Shown: piece after piece, positions 8,809 through 17,581 of the stretch
How the letters are laid out: every line of letters begins with the position of its first letter
Position numbering within the stretch: the first letter of the stretch is position 1
Source: Cytobacillus sp. IB215665
GTDB taxonomy: Bacteria; Bacillota; Bacilli; Bacillales; SM2101
Assembly: GCF_033963835.1 (NCBI RefSeq)
Contig: NZ_JAXBME010000016.1
Coordinates: 1 to 64,000, forward strand
Direction: 5' to 3'
DNA: 64,000 nt
Position numbers and translations under genes: made by a program
The notes under the pieces: model-generated
Databases searched by the model: none
Seen by the model: only the letters and a program-made list of their open reading frames with translations
Told to the model about the DNA's origin: nothing

Positions 8809-9555
8809 CTAACCTTGTACTTTCTCTTCTTTAATAGCTTCCTTCTTGGCGATAAAAACTCCATAACCTAAAATATGTCGATATTTTTGGGTCATATCAT
8901 TATGATTTGCCCATAATTTAAATAATTCAGGGTCTATGTTCGCTGAAAAATTGAATTCTGGTTGCTCTTGCCTAAATAAAGAATGATTTACAGTTGATGT
9001 TTTTAGCACATTTACTGTTTCAAAACCAGTTTGTGTTAGTTTTGTTATCCATTGTTTCTTCGTTAATATTTCTGAAATATCATACATGCTCGTTATTTCT
9101 TTAACTTCATGCTGTAATAATAGCTTATCTGTTGTCATTTCAATGGCTAATAATACACCATTATCCTTTAATACGCGGCTATATTCTTGTAAAGATGTTG
9201 AAATGTCAGTAAAACATGTAACAGATTCAGCTATTACTATATCAAAAAAGCTATTAGGAAACGGCATGCTTCTAATATCAGCCTCTTGAACGTGTACTTG
9301 TAAGTTATTTTCAGCAAATCTCTTCTTTGCTTTTGATATCATAACGGGATGGTTATCAAGTGCATACATATTACATTTATATTTCTTTTTAATATAAGCT
9401 GTCGTTTGACCTGTTCCACACCCAACTTCTAACACACGACTAGATTGATCAATCGGCAATTCAGATAATACCTCTTTTGACAAATGAAATCCACCAGGGT
9501 GAGCTCCGCCAATTCCAAATTCTGCAAGAAAATCAATGTATTTAAAAGTTTTCAT
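8809..9555 (-). CDS. SAM-dependent methyltransferase (class I)
   Basis: A Rossmann-fold methyltransferase of about 248 residues. Motif I is VLEVGCGTGQTT (about residues 40-51), followed by the acidic residue at the end of strand 2 (YALDNHPVMI) and the motif-II region ADIRSMPFPNSFFDIV. This pattern is the ubiE/Methyltransf_11 type that acts on small molecules; the substrate is unknown. The frame extends to a TTG at 9564, but AAGG lies nine bases ahead of the ATG at 9555, which also gives the more natural N-terminus. The gene is monocistronic. Confidence 0.88.
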   Translation of the reverse strand: MKTFKYIDFLAEFGIGGAHPGGFHLSKEVLSELPIDQSSRVLEVGCGTGQTTAYIKKKYKCNMYALDNHPVMISKAKKRFAENNLQVHVQEADIRSMPFPNSFFDIVIAESVTCFTDISTSLQEYSRVLKDNGVLLAIEMTTDKLLLQHEVKEITSMYDISEILTKKQWITKLTQTGFETVNVLKTSTVNHSLFRQEQPEFNFSANIDPELFKLWANHNDMTQKYRHILGYGVFIAKKEAIKEEKVQG

Positions 9556-9840
9556 TGATCCCAACCTTTTTTCATCATGATGATAGTATTATATGAATAT
9601 TCTTAAAAGATGTACCATGAAAACATAGTTATAACAAAATGGATGTTGTTATCGTCAAGTCGCAATAATTATTTCATCATTTTCTTTCACACTTACATAA
9701 TATTTTCATATTTTACAAGTCAACATTTCATCAGTTGCATATAATAATGCTGAATCGTTAGATGCTATTTAAGTATTACAGATGGAATTCTAGATTATGC
9801 CATATTTTCTATGTGTTTTCTGTATAGGTGCATAATGAAA

Positions 9841-9998
9841 GGTCGTTATCACTTTGATTAATTTTCATGTAAGGAAATACACACGGAAACAACTAGCGTT
9901 TCGTGGCATCATTTCTTCTGCATTATGATAATTAACTATATAGCCGCTTCTTAAAGTATAAACTTGACGATAGTAGCAACAAAGTTTACAAAAAGAGC
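9841..9998 (-). repeat. Copy of the ~160-bp dispersed repeat
   Basis: Contains the conserved internal CGTTTCGTGGCATCATTTCT block and ends with AGCAACAAAGTTTACAAAAA. It fills the gap between the methyltransferase and the glycerophosphodiesterase. The remainder of 9556-10023 shows nothing else. Confidence 0.75.
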
Positions 9999-10023
9999 AT
10001 AATGAAAAAACAAATGTAAGCGA

Positions 10024-10761
10024 GTGAGGGAAATGTTATTTATAGCGCACAGAGGTGCTTCCGGATACGCACCTGAGAATACAGTTGCAGCATTTGACAA
10101 AGCAGTTGCCTTAGAGGCTGACTACATTGAAATAGATGTACAAATGACAAAAGATCAAGAGCTTGTCGTCATACATGATATTACAGTAGACCGTACAACT
10201 AATGGAACCGGGAATGTGAAAGACTATTCTCTTAGGTCTATTAAACAATTAAAAGCAGGAAACTGGTTTCATGCAGATTTCAAAAAAGAAAAAGTTCCTA
10301 CTTTAGGAGAGGTCCTCGATCAATATTCTGACAAAATAGGCATCATCATTGAATTGTGCAACCCCTTTCTATATCCAAAAATCGAACAAAAACTAGCAGC
10401 AGAGCTCAAAAAGCGGAACCTTGAACAACAAGATTCCAACATAATTATTCAATCATTTTATCCTACTACGCTAAAGAAACTTCATAAACTCTTACCAAAT
10501 GTAAAAAAGGCATTGTTATTACATTTTTTATTTCACGATTTTTCCAAACAAACACTTGAGAGTTACCGTCCTTTTATTCAATATATGAATGCTTACTGGA
10601 CCATCTTAAATAGCTCTACGATAAATCATCTCCATTACTATAATTTTGAAATCTTTGCATGGACAATAAACGACATGAATACGATGAACGAGCTTGCTAA
10701 AATGAATATTAGAGGGGTTGTCACAGATTTCCCAGACTTTAAAACAAGGTTTCTAGTTTAA
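10024..10761 (+). CDS. Glycerophosphodiester phosphodiesterase
   Basis: A GDPD-family TIM-barrel enzyme that hydrolyses glycerophosphodiesters from phospholipid breakdown to glycerol-3-phosphate and an alcohol. The signature begins at once: IAHRGASGYAPENT, with the catalytic His and Arg, then IEIDVQMTKD (metal-binding Glu/Asp) and VVIHDITVDRTTNGTG (second catalytic His). At 245 residues with no signal peptide it is the short cytosolic type. Two starts are possible, GTG 10024 and ATG 10033; the second gives the more usual N-terminus but has only two bases between it and GAGGG. Family conserved, start uncertain. Confidence 0.92.
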   Translation: MREMLFIAHRGASGYAPENTVAAFDKAVALEADYIEIDVQMTKDQELVVIHDITVDRTTNGTGNVKDYSLRSIKQLKAGNWFHADFKKEKVPTLGEVLDQYSDKIGIIIELCNPFLYPKIEQKLAAELKKRNLEQQDSNIIIQSFYPTTLKKLHKLLPNVKKALLLHFLFHDFSKQTLESYRPFIQYMNAYWTILNSSTINHLHYYNFEIFAWTINDMNTMNELAKMNIRGVVTDFPDFKTRFLV

Positions 10762-10938
10762 AGTGTGTCTCCCCTTTATTCTGTTCATGTACTAAGCAAG
10801 GAATATTCACTGACTTGGAATGAACTTATTTTCATTTTCTCAGCGAATAACCTATACAAATCAAAATAATTTACATAACCTATTTTTGAGAAAACTAGTG
10901 CTAACACACAATAATTTGTTGAGAGGAGAGGAAATACG

Positions 10939-11379
10939 TTGGCGAATGAAAAGAAAAGTCAACCAAACAAAAGCCCAATGAGATTAATGAATGATTTTTT
11001 TCAAGAACGGCCTCGAAGATCAGCTTTATCAGCAATAGATGATTACTTTTTACTAGCTGCCCCTGAAAACTCTTTCCCTGTAGATGTCTTTGAAACAGAA
11101 AAACACTTTGTAATACAAGCTGAATTGCCAGGTGTACCGCGTGAGGATATTATTATTGACAGATTAAGTAATGAATTACGAATCAAGGTAAAGGGAGAAC
11201 TCAAAAACAACAGAACTAACAACAATCCGTTTTTCAGACCCCAAAGACCACCTAAGAATGAAAAATCTATTTCACTTCCTGAATATGTTTTGCCACATAA
11301 GTTAACGGCTACTCATCGAAATGGTATATTGGAAATACTAATCCCTAAGAAAAAAAGGAAACAAATCGACATAGACTAA
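10939..11379 (+). CDS. Small heat-shock protein (Hsp20/alpha-crystallin)
   Basis: A 146-residue protein with an alpha-crystallin domain from about residue 45 (FPVDVFETEKHFVIQAELPG) to the C-terminal NGILEILIPKKK, the typical final strand and I-x-I/V-type tail. Such proteins act as ATP-independent holdases. In Bacillus several are spore-coat components (CotM, CotP), and the Arg/Pro-rich N-terminal region here fits that group. The start is TTG at 10939, five bases after GAGAGGAGAGGAA. A second, shorter Hsp20 gene lies at 61150. A terminator follows. Confidence 0.85.
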   Translation: MANEKKSQPNKSPMRLMNDFFQERPRRSALSAIDDYFLLAAPENSFPVDVFETEKHFVIQAELPGVPREDIIIDRLSNELRIKVKGELKNNRTNNNPFFRPQRPPKNEKSISLPEYVLPHKLTATHRNGILEILIPKKKRKQIDID

Positions 11380-11401
11380 TTTAATTGAAAGAACAAAAGT
11401 A

Positions 11402-11429
11402 AAAACAGGGTAATTACAATCCCTGTTTT
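11402..11429. terminator. Bidirectional terminator
   Basis: AAAACAGGG and CCCTGTTTT flank a ten-base loop, between the convergent hsp20 (plus) and yqfQ-like (minus) genes. T-runs occur on both sides. Confidence 0.85.
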
Positions 11430-11433
11430 ATTT

Positions 11434-12249
11434 TTATATATATAACTTCGGAACAGACTGTCCCTCTGTATTTTGCACTTTGCGAATTTGTGCTTCTCGA
11501 TTTTTCCCTTGGGAATTTCCACTTGTTTTTCTTTTTGTAGTTTTTTTATTACTGTCAGAGGTTTTCTTCTTTGGAGTACTTTTAGTCCCCTCATTCGATG
11601 TTTTTCTCTTCACATTTTTTTTATTTTGATCGCTCGTTTTCTTTTTCGATTGACTCGTTTTGTTACTACCATTATCCTGCTCATCTTCTTCATCTTCAGT
11701 TATATCTGTATTTTCTTCCTCTGATTCTGTGTCATCTTCATCTTCACTATCATCATCATTGAGCGATCTCATCATCTTAACCATTGATGGAATATTTCTA
11801 ACCAAGGGTCCATATTGTTGCACCATAGGAATTGTTTGTTGTGTCATATTTAACACTTTTTGAACATTACCTAACATTCCCATAATGTTTGTGCCACCAG
11901 TAGCTCCGCCACCACCAAGAAATCTTGATAAAATCCCTCCTGTTTGTGCGGCCTGTTGTGTCCCAGCTGCTGCCCCCCCAGTAGCATTAGGTAACAGTCC
12001 ACCTAATTGCTGAGCGCCTCCTAAGCCTCCAAACATTTGGTTTGGTACAGTACCAGCGACATTTCCTGGGTTAACTCCTCCACCCCCTAGTAATCTACCA
12101 AGAATTCCTGGCCTAGCTGCTGCTTGTTGCATCTGATTGGCGGCTCCCCCAATCATATTTGCTCCTCCTGTAGGTGGTCGAAACAAACCGGGTCGTATTG
12201 GCGCTTGATTTGCTATTGGTGGAGGTGTCGGCCTTTGAAATGGAAACAT
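11434..12249 (-). CDS. yqfQ: YqfQ (VrrA) family spore protein
   Basis: A 271-residue low-complexity protein. The N-terminal 110 residues are Pro/Gly/Ala/Gln-rich with repeated GILGRLLGGGG / GILSRFLGGGG units. The conserved core QQYGPLVRNIPSMVKMMRSL (about 140-160) is the recognisable YqfQ motif. An acidic D/E run follows, then a Lys/Ser/Thr-rich tail with repeated KKTSD and KRKTS units. YqfQ is associated with the spore coat in B. subtilis. The strong charge partition and repeats suggest a structural, assembly-type protein. AAAGGAGGA precedes the ATG. Its neighbours differ from those of B. subtilis yqfQ. Confidence 0.8.
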   Translation of the reverse strand: MFPFQRPTPPPIANQAPIRPGLFRPPTGGANMIGGAANQMQQAAARPGILGRLLGGGGVNPGNVAGTVPNQMFGGLGGAQQLGGLLPNATGGAAAGTQQAAQTGGILSRFLGGGGATGGTNIMGMLGNVQKVLNMTQQTIPMVQQYGPLVRNIPSMVKMMRSLNDDDSEDEDDTESEEENTDITEDEEDEQDNGSNKTSQSKKKTSDQNKKNVKRKTSNEGTKSTPKKKTSDSNKKTTKRKTSGNSQGKNREAQIRKVQNTEGQSVPKLYI

Positions 12250-12358
12250 ATATCTATCCTCCTTTCTGTAGTAATCAGAAAGTTATCTTAATTGGGTACA
12301 TAATATGTTTATTCGTTTCAAAATGAAAATGAAACTGCTTTATAACAAATAGGCTACC

Positions 12359-13402
12359 TTAAAATTGAACAGGTTGTAATGAAGCATCAAGCTTAAGTAA
12401 CTCATAATGATTTTCTGTTAAGTAATCTAATAATTCACGTAAATGGTTAACAGTAGTAGTTTTGTCATGTAATAAGATGACAGGGGCATGATCTTGTTCC
12501 CTTAATTTCTCTATTTGCGCAATTGTATCATGTACATACCTTTCATCTCTGTATTTCCAATCTTTACTATCGACATTCCAATCCCACATTATATAGCCAT
12601 TATTAATAACTGCTGCTTTATAATCATCCGTCATATAAGGAGCACTACCATAAGGAGTCCTAATTAATGGTGTAGTTTCTCCAGTAATCTCTTTTAATGT
12701 TTCATTCGAAACAGACAGTTCATTAAGTAATGATTGACGAGATGCATAAAATTGATGTTTATCATGAGTGACGGAATGTAAGCCTACTCCATGTCCTTTG
12801 CTAACCATTTCTCGAACAAGCTCGGGATACTCTCTCATTTTTGGTTCTACCATAAAGAAAGTAGCTTTAGCATTATATTCTTCTAAAATAGCCAATATAT
12901 CAGTTGAACTCCCATAAGGTCCATCGTCAATAGTTAAATATGCGACTTTTTTTTCATTATCTATTTCATTCCCAACTTCTAAGTCAGTTGTGGTAGAGCT
13001 ATTAGTTGGTTGTGTTTGTTCAGACTCATCAATTCCTTCTTGTTCTGTAGGTGTTTCTACAGGTGTTTCATCAACATTTTCATCTTCCTGTTGATCAATA
13101 TACCCGATTTCGCCTGAAACATCTCCAGGGAGACTTTGTTGTTGATTTTCATAAATGTCTGTATGTTCGACAATTGTATTATTGTCATCATCAATTATTT
13201 CATCCTCTTCAATTTCTATTGTAGATTCAGTTTTGTTACTTTGTTCTGCTGCAACTACTTTATTATTTGAAGCAATTGGTTTGTCACTGCCAATGTTTAA
13301 ACTCATAATAATTATTAATAGCACAATCGAACTGCAAATTAATATACCTTCCCTTAATCTTAAAACCTTTCTTTTCTGTCTTTTCTGTCTCAACTTCATC
13401 AT
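12359..13402 (-). CDS. Polysaccharide deacetylase (NodB domain)
   Basis: A membrane-anchored NodB-type deacetylase, probably acting on peptidoglycan or another N-acetylated glycan outside the cell. It has an N-terminal transmembrane anchor (ILICSSIVLLIIIMSLNIG), a 100-residue Glu/Asp/Thr/Gln-rich linker, then the catalytic domain. Motif 1 is YLTIDDGPYG (the Ile replaces the more common Phe), motif 2 HSVTHDKH, motif 3 RTPYGSAP, and near the C-terminus VILLHDK. All metal ligands and catalytic residues are in place. Of 347 residues, about one third is linker. The closest recalled relatives are YheN/YjeA/PgdA. It is monocistronic on the minus strand. Confidence 0.9.
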   Translation of the reverse strand: MMKLRQKRQKRKVLRLREGILICSSIVLLIIIMSLNIGSDKPIASNNKVVAAEQSNKTESTIEIEEDEIIDDDNNTIVEHTDIYENQQQSLPGDVSGEIGYIDQQEDENVDETPVETPTEQEGIDESEQTQPTNSSTTTDLEVGNEIDNEKKVAYLTIDDGPYGSSTDILAILEEYNAKATFFMVEPKMREYPELVREMVSKGHGVGLHSVTHDKHQFYASRQSLLNELSVSNETLKEITGETTPLIRTPYGSAPYMTDDYKAAVINNGYIMWDWNVDSKDWKYRDERYVHDTIAQIEKLREQDHAPVILLHDKTTTVNHLRELLDYLTENHYELLKLDASLQPVQF

Positions 13403-13639
13403 CCCTTTTAGTCTATGTTGTTAATAAAATTATAAAATTGAATAAGAGATAAATAGTAACAAAATGGTTACAATAAACGACAAATTTATACTGCATATCG
13501 ATTTCAAGACGTTTTCTCGTATACAATAAAATAAAACAATCAAACTAGTAAAAATGAAAAAACAATTATTCTATGTACAACATTTACAAATTCGTATTTA
13601 ATCAATTATTTATGTGCGTCAGTTATATAAAAATGTTAA

Positions 13640-13671
13640 AAAGAACCCAAGCATTTGTCATTGGGTTCTTT
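13640..13671. terminator. Terminator-like hairpin
   Basis: AAAGAACCCAA and TTGGGTTCTTT around a ten-base loop, with T-rich sequence on both sides. On the minus strand it could end the yjcZ-like transcript from 13955. No plus-strand gene leads into it. The rest of 13403-13808 shows no gene. Confidence 0.65.
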
Positions 13672-13808
13672 TCTTTATTTGTATTTCAACATACACCGGG
13701 ATTAACTAACGTTATTTAACATTGATTTTGTGACAAAAGTAATGACTCGTATTACAAATAGAAGGCTGATACAATTTTATTTATTTTAGAAAATGATACG
13801 AAGTGTAT

Positions 13809-13955
13809 CTAAAAACAGAAAGCTGCTCCAACGATGATTAATAAAATAAATAACACTACGATTAAAACAAAATTTGAAAATCCATGATAGCACCCATAAC
13901 CATAATGAGGACCATACCCTCCATAAGCTGGGCTTACTCCTTTATAACCATCCAT
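13809..13955 (-). CDS. YjcZ family sporulation miniprotein
   Basis: A 48-residue protein with the YjcZ-family plan: a Gly/Tyr-rich N-terminal half (AYGGYGPHYGYGCYHGF) and a single hydrophobic C-terminal helix containing LIVVLFILLIIVGAAF. This helix, with its FxLIVVLFILLIIVG core, is the family signature. These proteins are made during sporulation and probably sit in a membrane; function unknown. The start is the ATG at 13955, eight bases after AGGAGGTGG. A second gene with the same helix is 40 bases upstream on the same strand. Confidence 0.85.
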   Translation of the reverse strand: MDGYKGVSPAYGGYGPHYGYGCYHGFSNFVLIVVLFILLIIVGAAFCF

Positions 13956-13997
13956 ATTTTATTCCACCTCCTATTACGTGTAGTAACAACAATATTG

Positions 13998-14090
13998 TTA
14001 ATATCTAATAAAGGCTGTACCAACTATAATTAATAAAATAAACAATACAACGATTAACGCAAATCCACTTGCAAATCCTGCTGCAACCAC
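13998..14090 (-). CDS. YjcZ family miniprotein, 30 residues
   Basis: A very short gene encoding MVAAGFASGFALIVVLFILL followed by IIVGTAFIRY. It is essentially the transmembrane helix of the YjcZ family without the Gly/Tyr-rich N-terminus. The GTG start is seven bases after AAGGAGGTG, an excellent ribosome binding site. It is probably cotranscribed with the 48-residue paralogue downstream. Standard gene finders usually drop genes of this length. Confidence 0.8.
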   Translation of the reverse strand: MVAAGFASGFALIVVLFILLIIVGTAFIRY

Positions 14091-14286
14091 TACAAAACAC
14101 CTCCTTCAAATATTCCTTAATACGTTATTCAAATTGGGTTCTTGACGTAAGGGATAAACACCTAATTTAAGGCATTTTTTTGATGAATTTGTACTATTAT
14201 TGAAAATTTTCTTAAATCAAACATGGATAAGCGTACAGGCAAACATCATTGACAAACATACGCTAAATGGAAAGGAGGAGACATAT

Positions 14287-14571
14287 ATGAGTTTACACTG
14301 GTACAATATGTGCCGTAGATACCATGGGCAAGTCGTTCAAATCGATGATCGCTATGGAAATCGTCACGTCGGTAGAATTGTGCATCTTACACCAAATAAA
14401 GTATATCTTCAGCCTGCTGGCCCTCCGAGTAGAGGGTTTGGATACGGTCCTAGAGGCGGTTTCGGATATGGCTTTTATCGACCATTTGGTGGATTTTTCC
14501 CAGGGTTAGCTGTTGGTATCGGCCTTGGAGCTATAACTGGAATTGCTTTGGCTAGTTTATTTTTTTGGTAA
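14287..14571 (+). CDS. Glycine-rich protein with Sm-like N-terminus and C-terminal FFW (paralogue)
   Basis: A 94-residue protein. It parallels the 8400-8687 product: a Y-x-G-x-x-V...H-x-G-R-I-V-x-L-T-P-x-x-V-Y-L-x-P beta-barrel-like block, a Gly/Phe/Tyr-rich linker (GFGYGPRGGFGYGFYRPFGG), a hydrophobic helix and the terminal FFW. AAAGGAGGAG stands before the ATG at 14287; the frame is open further upstream to 14200, but that part lacks a ribosome binding site. It lies head-to-head with the two YjcZ-like genes, so the group may respond to the same sporulation signal (inference). Confidence 0.78.
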   Translation: MSLHWYNMCRRYHGQVVQIDDRYGNRHVGRIVHLTPNKVYLQPAGPPSRGFGYGPRGGFGYGFYRPFGGFFPGLAVGIGLGAITGIALASLFFW

Positions 14572-14590
14572 TCGAAGCCTATTATCAACA

Positions 14591-14662
14591 TGCTTATTGT
14601 TATGTAACTATGATCAAAACAGAACATCTAATGTTATAGCAACAAAGTTTATGAAAAGGGCC
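14591..14662 (-). repeat. Truncated copy of the ~160-bp dispersed repeat
   Basis: Only one end is well preserved (TAGCAACAAAGTTTATGAAA followed by AGGGCC). The remainder is short and diverged. Confidence 0.55.
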
Positions 14663-14880
14663 TAATAAAAAACACTTCCATAATTTCAAAGTGGAAGTGT
14701 TCATTTTATATATAATAATTATTAAACTGTCTCAACGTTTATAGCTAACTTGATCAAGGATCATGCCTCATCCCATAATTACAAATTTCTCCTACTATGT
14801 TTACTTTGAATAGCCTTTAGCTCAAATAACCGCATCTCCAAATCAGTTTTAGGGCGTAGACACTTACTTGAACGAGTTTG

Positions 14881-15249
14881 TTAATCTCTAACAATTGTTT
14901 TCATTAACATACGCATTTTAGTTAATAGTTTTGTTCTTATTGTTTCGTCTAAAGATATTTCTTCCATACTTTCCTCCATCACACGTATCCAAATGTGTGC
15001 ATTTTCTGGGGACGTGTTAAATGAGTGTCGTGTCTGAACTTGCTGCTGATGATTAGCATTTACCTCTGTATCATCCATTATTAAAGCAAGAATAAAAGAT
15101 TGCTGCCTCGACTTTAATAGATTTAGGTCTACACCTCTAGCTTTAAACGTATCTTTAAAATACTGCTCTTGTAAAAGATTTTGATAAAATACCTCCACCA
15201 GTTCTTTAATCTTTTCTGCATTAAGATTGAGACTTTCACGGTTAGCCAT
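14881..15249 (-). CDS. Truncated haemoglobin-like protein (group II type)
   Basis: A 122-residue helical protein that fits group II truncated haemoglobins. FYQNLL matches the B helix with Tyr at B10. RQQSFILALI matches the E helix region. VQTRHSFNTSPENAHIWIRV matches the F-G region, with the proximal His (RH), an A/S-x-x-x-x-x-P-E block and the conserved Trp at G8. Such globins bind O2 and NO, and in bacilli they are linked to NO or peroxide chemistry. Overall similarity is low, so this is a divergent member. AGAGGTG lies six bases before the ATG at 15249. It lies 127 bases downstream of the narK-like gene on the same strand. Confidence 0.6.
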   Translation of the reverse strand: MANRESLNLNAEKIKELVEVFYQNLLQEQYFKDTFKARGVDLNLLKSRQQSFILALIMDDTEVNANHQQQVQTRHSFNTSPENAHIWIRVMEESMEEISLDETIRTKLLTKMRMLMKTIVRD

Positions 15250-15375
15250 TTCTATCACCTCTAAATGATATAGAAAATACGATTTAATTTTATATCTAAG
15301 CCTTTGCAGTTAATAATTTTTGTATAATTGTACTTTAATACTTTATTATAGAAACTGAAGCTTTATCAAAGGTTG

Positions 15376-16572
15376 CTACCTAACAGCCGCTTTTTCATTT
15401 AGTACTGACACTTTAAATCTCTTGTTCGCTGAAACCGTTAACGTAAGACAAACTATAGAAAGGATTGTAAAAAAAGCGAAACCAACAGAGTAGCTATTAG
15501 TCAAGTTCACAATATAAGCAATGATAAGAGGTGGAAAAAATCCTCCTAAGCTACCCGTAGCTGCTACAATACCATTCGCTGTGCCTGTTTGTGCTTTTAC
15601 CAATAACGGTACAAGCTTAAAGACAACACCATTCCCAATTCCTGAGCAGAAGGAAATGGTCATAATTGCAATAACGAATATAGCATACTCATTTGTTAAC
15701 GCTATGACTATACTTACTATCCCTATAACAACAAAGACTAAAATAAGAATAACGTAAGGGTTGAATTTATCTGCAAGCAACCCGCCTATCGGTCGAATTA
15801 ATGTAGCAATGATAATAAATATTGCCGTAATAAACCCAGATTCCACCTTAGGTATATTATAATTAGATACAAGCATTGTTGGTAATAGCACAGTAAACGT
15901 TACAAAGGTTCCGAATGTTAGGAAATAAAAAAGAGATAGCATTGAAACTGCTTGATTTTGTTTTAAATATTTGAGCGGGTTTACAAATTTTTCATTTACA
16001 GTTTTTTCTTTCTTATCCCCTAATATAAAGTTTGCAATGACCATAAAAGCAATTAAAAATAAGTAAAATTGAATAGTTAATCTCCATCCTAATTCATTTG
16101 CAATAATTGGGGCAAGGAAAGATGTAAATGCAGTCCCTATATTACCTAATCCAAAAATACCATTTACTAATCCATGCTTTGCTTTATTAAAATATTTAGG
16201 TAATGAAGTAACACCAATTGAAAATGTGGCGCCACTTATACCAAGAATTAAACCGAGTATAAATAAGTGAATAAATGATGTCGAAATACTTACTAAATAT
16301 ACTGGAATGAGCAAGATAATAAAGTTAGCTATAAATAAGTTGCTAGCTCCGTGTTTACTTGTAAGAAACCCAATAGGAATTCTCAGTAGTGATCCTGATA
16401 TAACAGGTGCTGACGTAATTAGAGCAATTTGAGATGTGGATAAAGTTAAATCCTGTGAAATAAATGGCATTAACGACGATAATATTACCCACACCATAAA
16501 ACTAGCAATTAAACTGACGGTTTGTAATGATAACTGCACTATTGGTCTACTATTCATTGTAGTTGAACGCAT
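15376..16572 (-). CDS. narK: NarK-type nitrate/nitrite transporter (MFS)
   Basis: A 12-helix major facilitator protein of 398 residues of the nitrate/nitrite porter family. The N-terminal region has LRIPIGFLTSKHGASN, the MFS loop 2-3 motif as found in NNP members. GTANGIVAATGSLGGFFPPL in helix 11 corresponds to the nitrate signature (G-x-x-G-x-x-G-G-F-x-P). Helix 5 has VTSLPKYFNKAKHGLVNGIFGLGNIG, also family-typical. The start at 16572 follows AAGGAAGG by eight bases. A truncated haemoglobin gene lies downstream and an FNR-like palindrome about 230 bp upstream, consistent with use under oxygen limitation. Confidence 0.87.
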   Translation of the reverse strand: MRSTTMNSRPIVQLSLQTVSLIASFMVWVILSSLMPFISQDLTLSTSQIALITSAPVISGSLLRIPIGFLTSKHGASNLFIANFIILLIPVYLVSISTSFIHLFILGLILGISGATFSIGVTSLPKYFNKAKHGLVNGIFGLGNIGTAFTSFLAPIIANELGWRLTIQFYLFLIAFMVIANFILGDKKEKTVNEKFVNPLKYLKQNQAVSMLSLFYFLTFGTFVTFTVLLPTMLVSNYNIPKVESGFITAIFIIIATLIRPIGGLLADKFNPYVILILVFVVIGIVSIVIALTNEYAIFVIAIMTISFCSGIGNGVVFKLVPLLVKAQTGTANGIVAATGSLGGFFPPLIIAYIVNLTNSYSVGFAFFTILSIVCLTLTVSANKRFKVSVLNEKAAVR

Positions 16573-16763
16573 GCAAAAAACCTTCCTTCTCTTCTAGTAA
16601 AAAATTGGTTTCTCTCTTATGAGTGGTTCATCTCCCAAAAGGATATTAAGCTATTTTTAACGTGTTGCAATCAATATTTATTTCATAATAAGTGGAAGCT
16701 GTTTTTTCAACTCATTATGTAAATTCATCTATCAAAACCTCCTAAACCAATTTGTTTTTATCA

Positions 16764-16787
16764 TTTACACTATCATTATAGTGTAAA
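16764..16787. promoter_or_regulatory. Perfect inverted repeat (operator candidate)
   Basis: TTTACACTAT and ATAGTGTAAA flank CATT, giving ten-base perfect arms. It lies 15 bases from the FNR-like site, between narK and the M50-like gene. The bound regulator is not known to me. Confidence 0.5.
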
Positions 16788-16801
16788 CACAAACTCTAAA
16801 T

Positions 16802-16817
16802 AGTGACCTGAATCACA
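16802..16817. promoter_or_regulatory. FNR-like binding site
   Basis: A-GTGA-CCTGAA-TCAC-A, a perfect match to the core GTGA-N6-TCAC of CRP/FNR-type regulators, in the divergent region between narK (starting 16572, minus) and the M50-like gene (starting 16937, plus). Bacillus narK genes are classic Fnr targets, so control of narK by oxygen is the likeliest meaning. Confidence 0.6.
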
Positions 16818-16936
16818 CTGTGATCAATCCCGTTAGTATGTTAGTTTAATGATGGGCTGAGCACATTCAGAAGAAGGGTTTTTTTAATTCTTGTCGAATA
16901 TATGATGTGAGATGGTTATAATGAGGTGAGGAATTT

Positions 16937-17443
16937 ATGGATGGTTATATACAATTTGCAGTCATTTTCTTATTATTTATCACGCTTATACTTCCGTTTA
17001 CAACATTCATTCACGAACTTGGTCATGCACTTCCAGCTTTATTAATAAGTAAGGATCCTGTAGAAATAAGATTAGGGAAATCCGATAAAGGTACTAGGAT
17101 TACTTTTGGTAGACTAACAATTAACATTCAGCCATTAAGTGGTTGGATTGGATTTGCCTTTTTTCATATTCCAAAACATAAAAGTATGAGTGTTCACCAT
17201 GCTTTAGTCTTATTATCAGGTCCATTATTCTCATTTATTTTAAGCTTATTTTGTTATGTGTTATATACATTTCTAGACTTTAATTCGATAAGTAGTTTTC
17301 TTATTAAATCCATTATGCATGCATCTCTCGGACAATTCATTTTAACAATCCTCCCAATAAAATATCCATCATTTTTATGGGGATACGGAGGTATGCCCAG
17401 TGATGGATACAGAGTAATGAAACTATTAATGAATCGTGGATAA
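16937..17443 (+). CDS. M50-like zinc metalloprotease family membrane protein
   Basis: A 168-residue membrane protein with the zinc-binding motif HELGH (residues 26-30, in FIHELGHALPALL) near the end of the first transmembrane segment. A second conserved element, MPSDGYRVMKLL, near the C-terminus places an Asp where M50 enzymes carry their third metal ligand (N/S-x-x-P-x-x-x-x-D-G). Two central hydrophobic segments (HALVLLSGPLFSFILSLFCY and the region after it) complete a minimal M50/peptidase-like core. It is likely an intramembrane protease or a chaperone-like relative; the substrate is unknown. GAGGTGAGG precedes the ATG. Confidence 0.75.
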   Translation: MDGYIQFAVIFLLFITLILPFTTFIHELGHALPALLISKDPVEIRLGKSDKGTRITFGRLTINIQPLSGWIGFAFFHIPKHKSMSVHHALVLLSGPLFSFILSLFCYVLYTFLDFNSISSFLIKSIMHASLGQFILTILPIKYPSFLWGYGGMPSDGYRVMKLLMNRG

Positions 17444-17581
17444 TAATGAAAGGCTGATTTTATATTAACTGTTATTTTTCTTATGATCACAAACGGCAGT
17501 TAACACAACCGTGGCATTTTGGCCTGTGAGGTCAAATAAATCATTGCCTAGTATCTTACTTTGAAGTACAACTTTGATACT

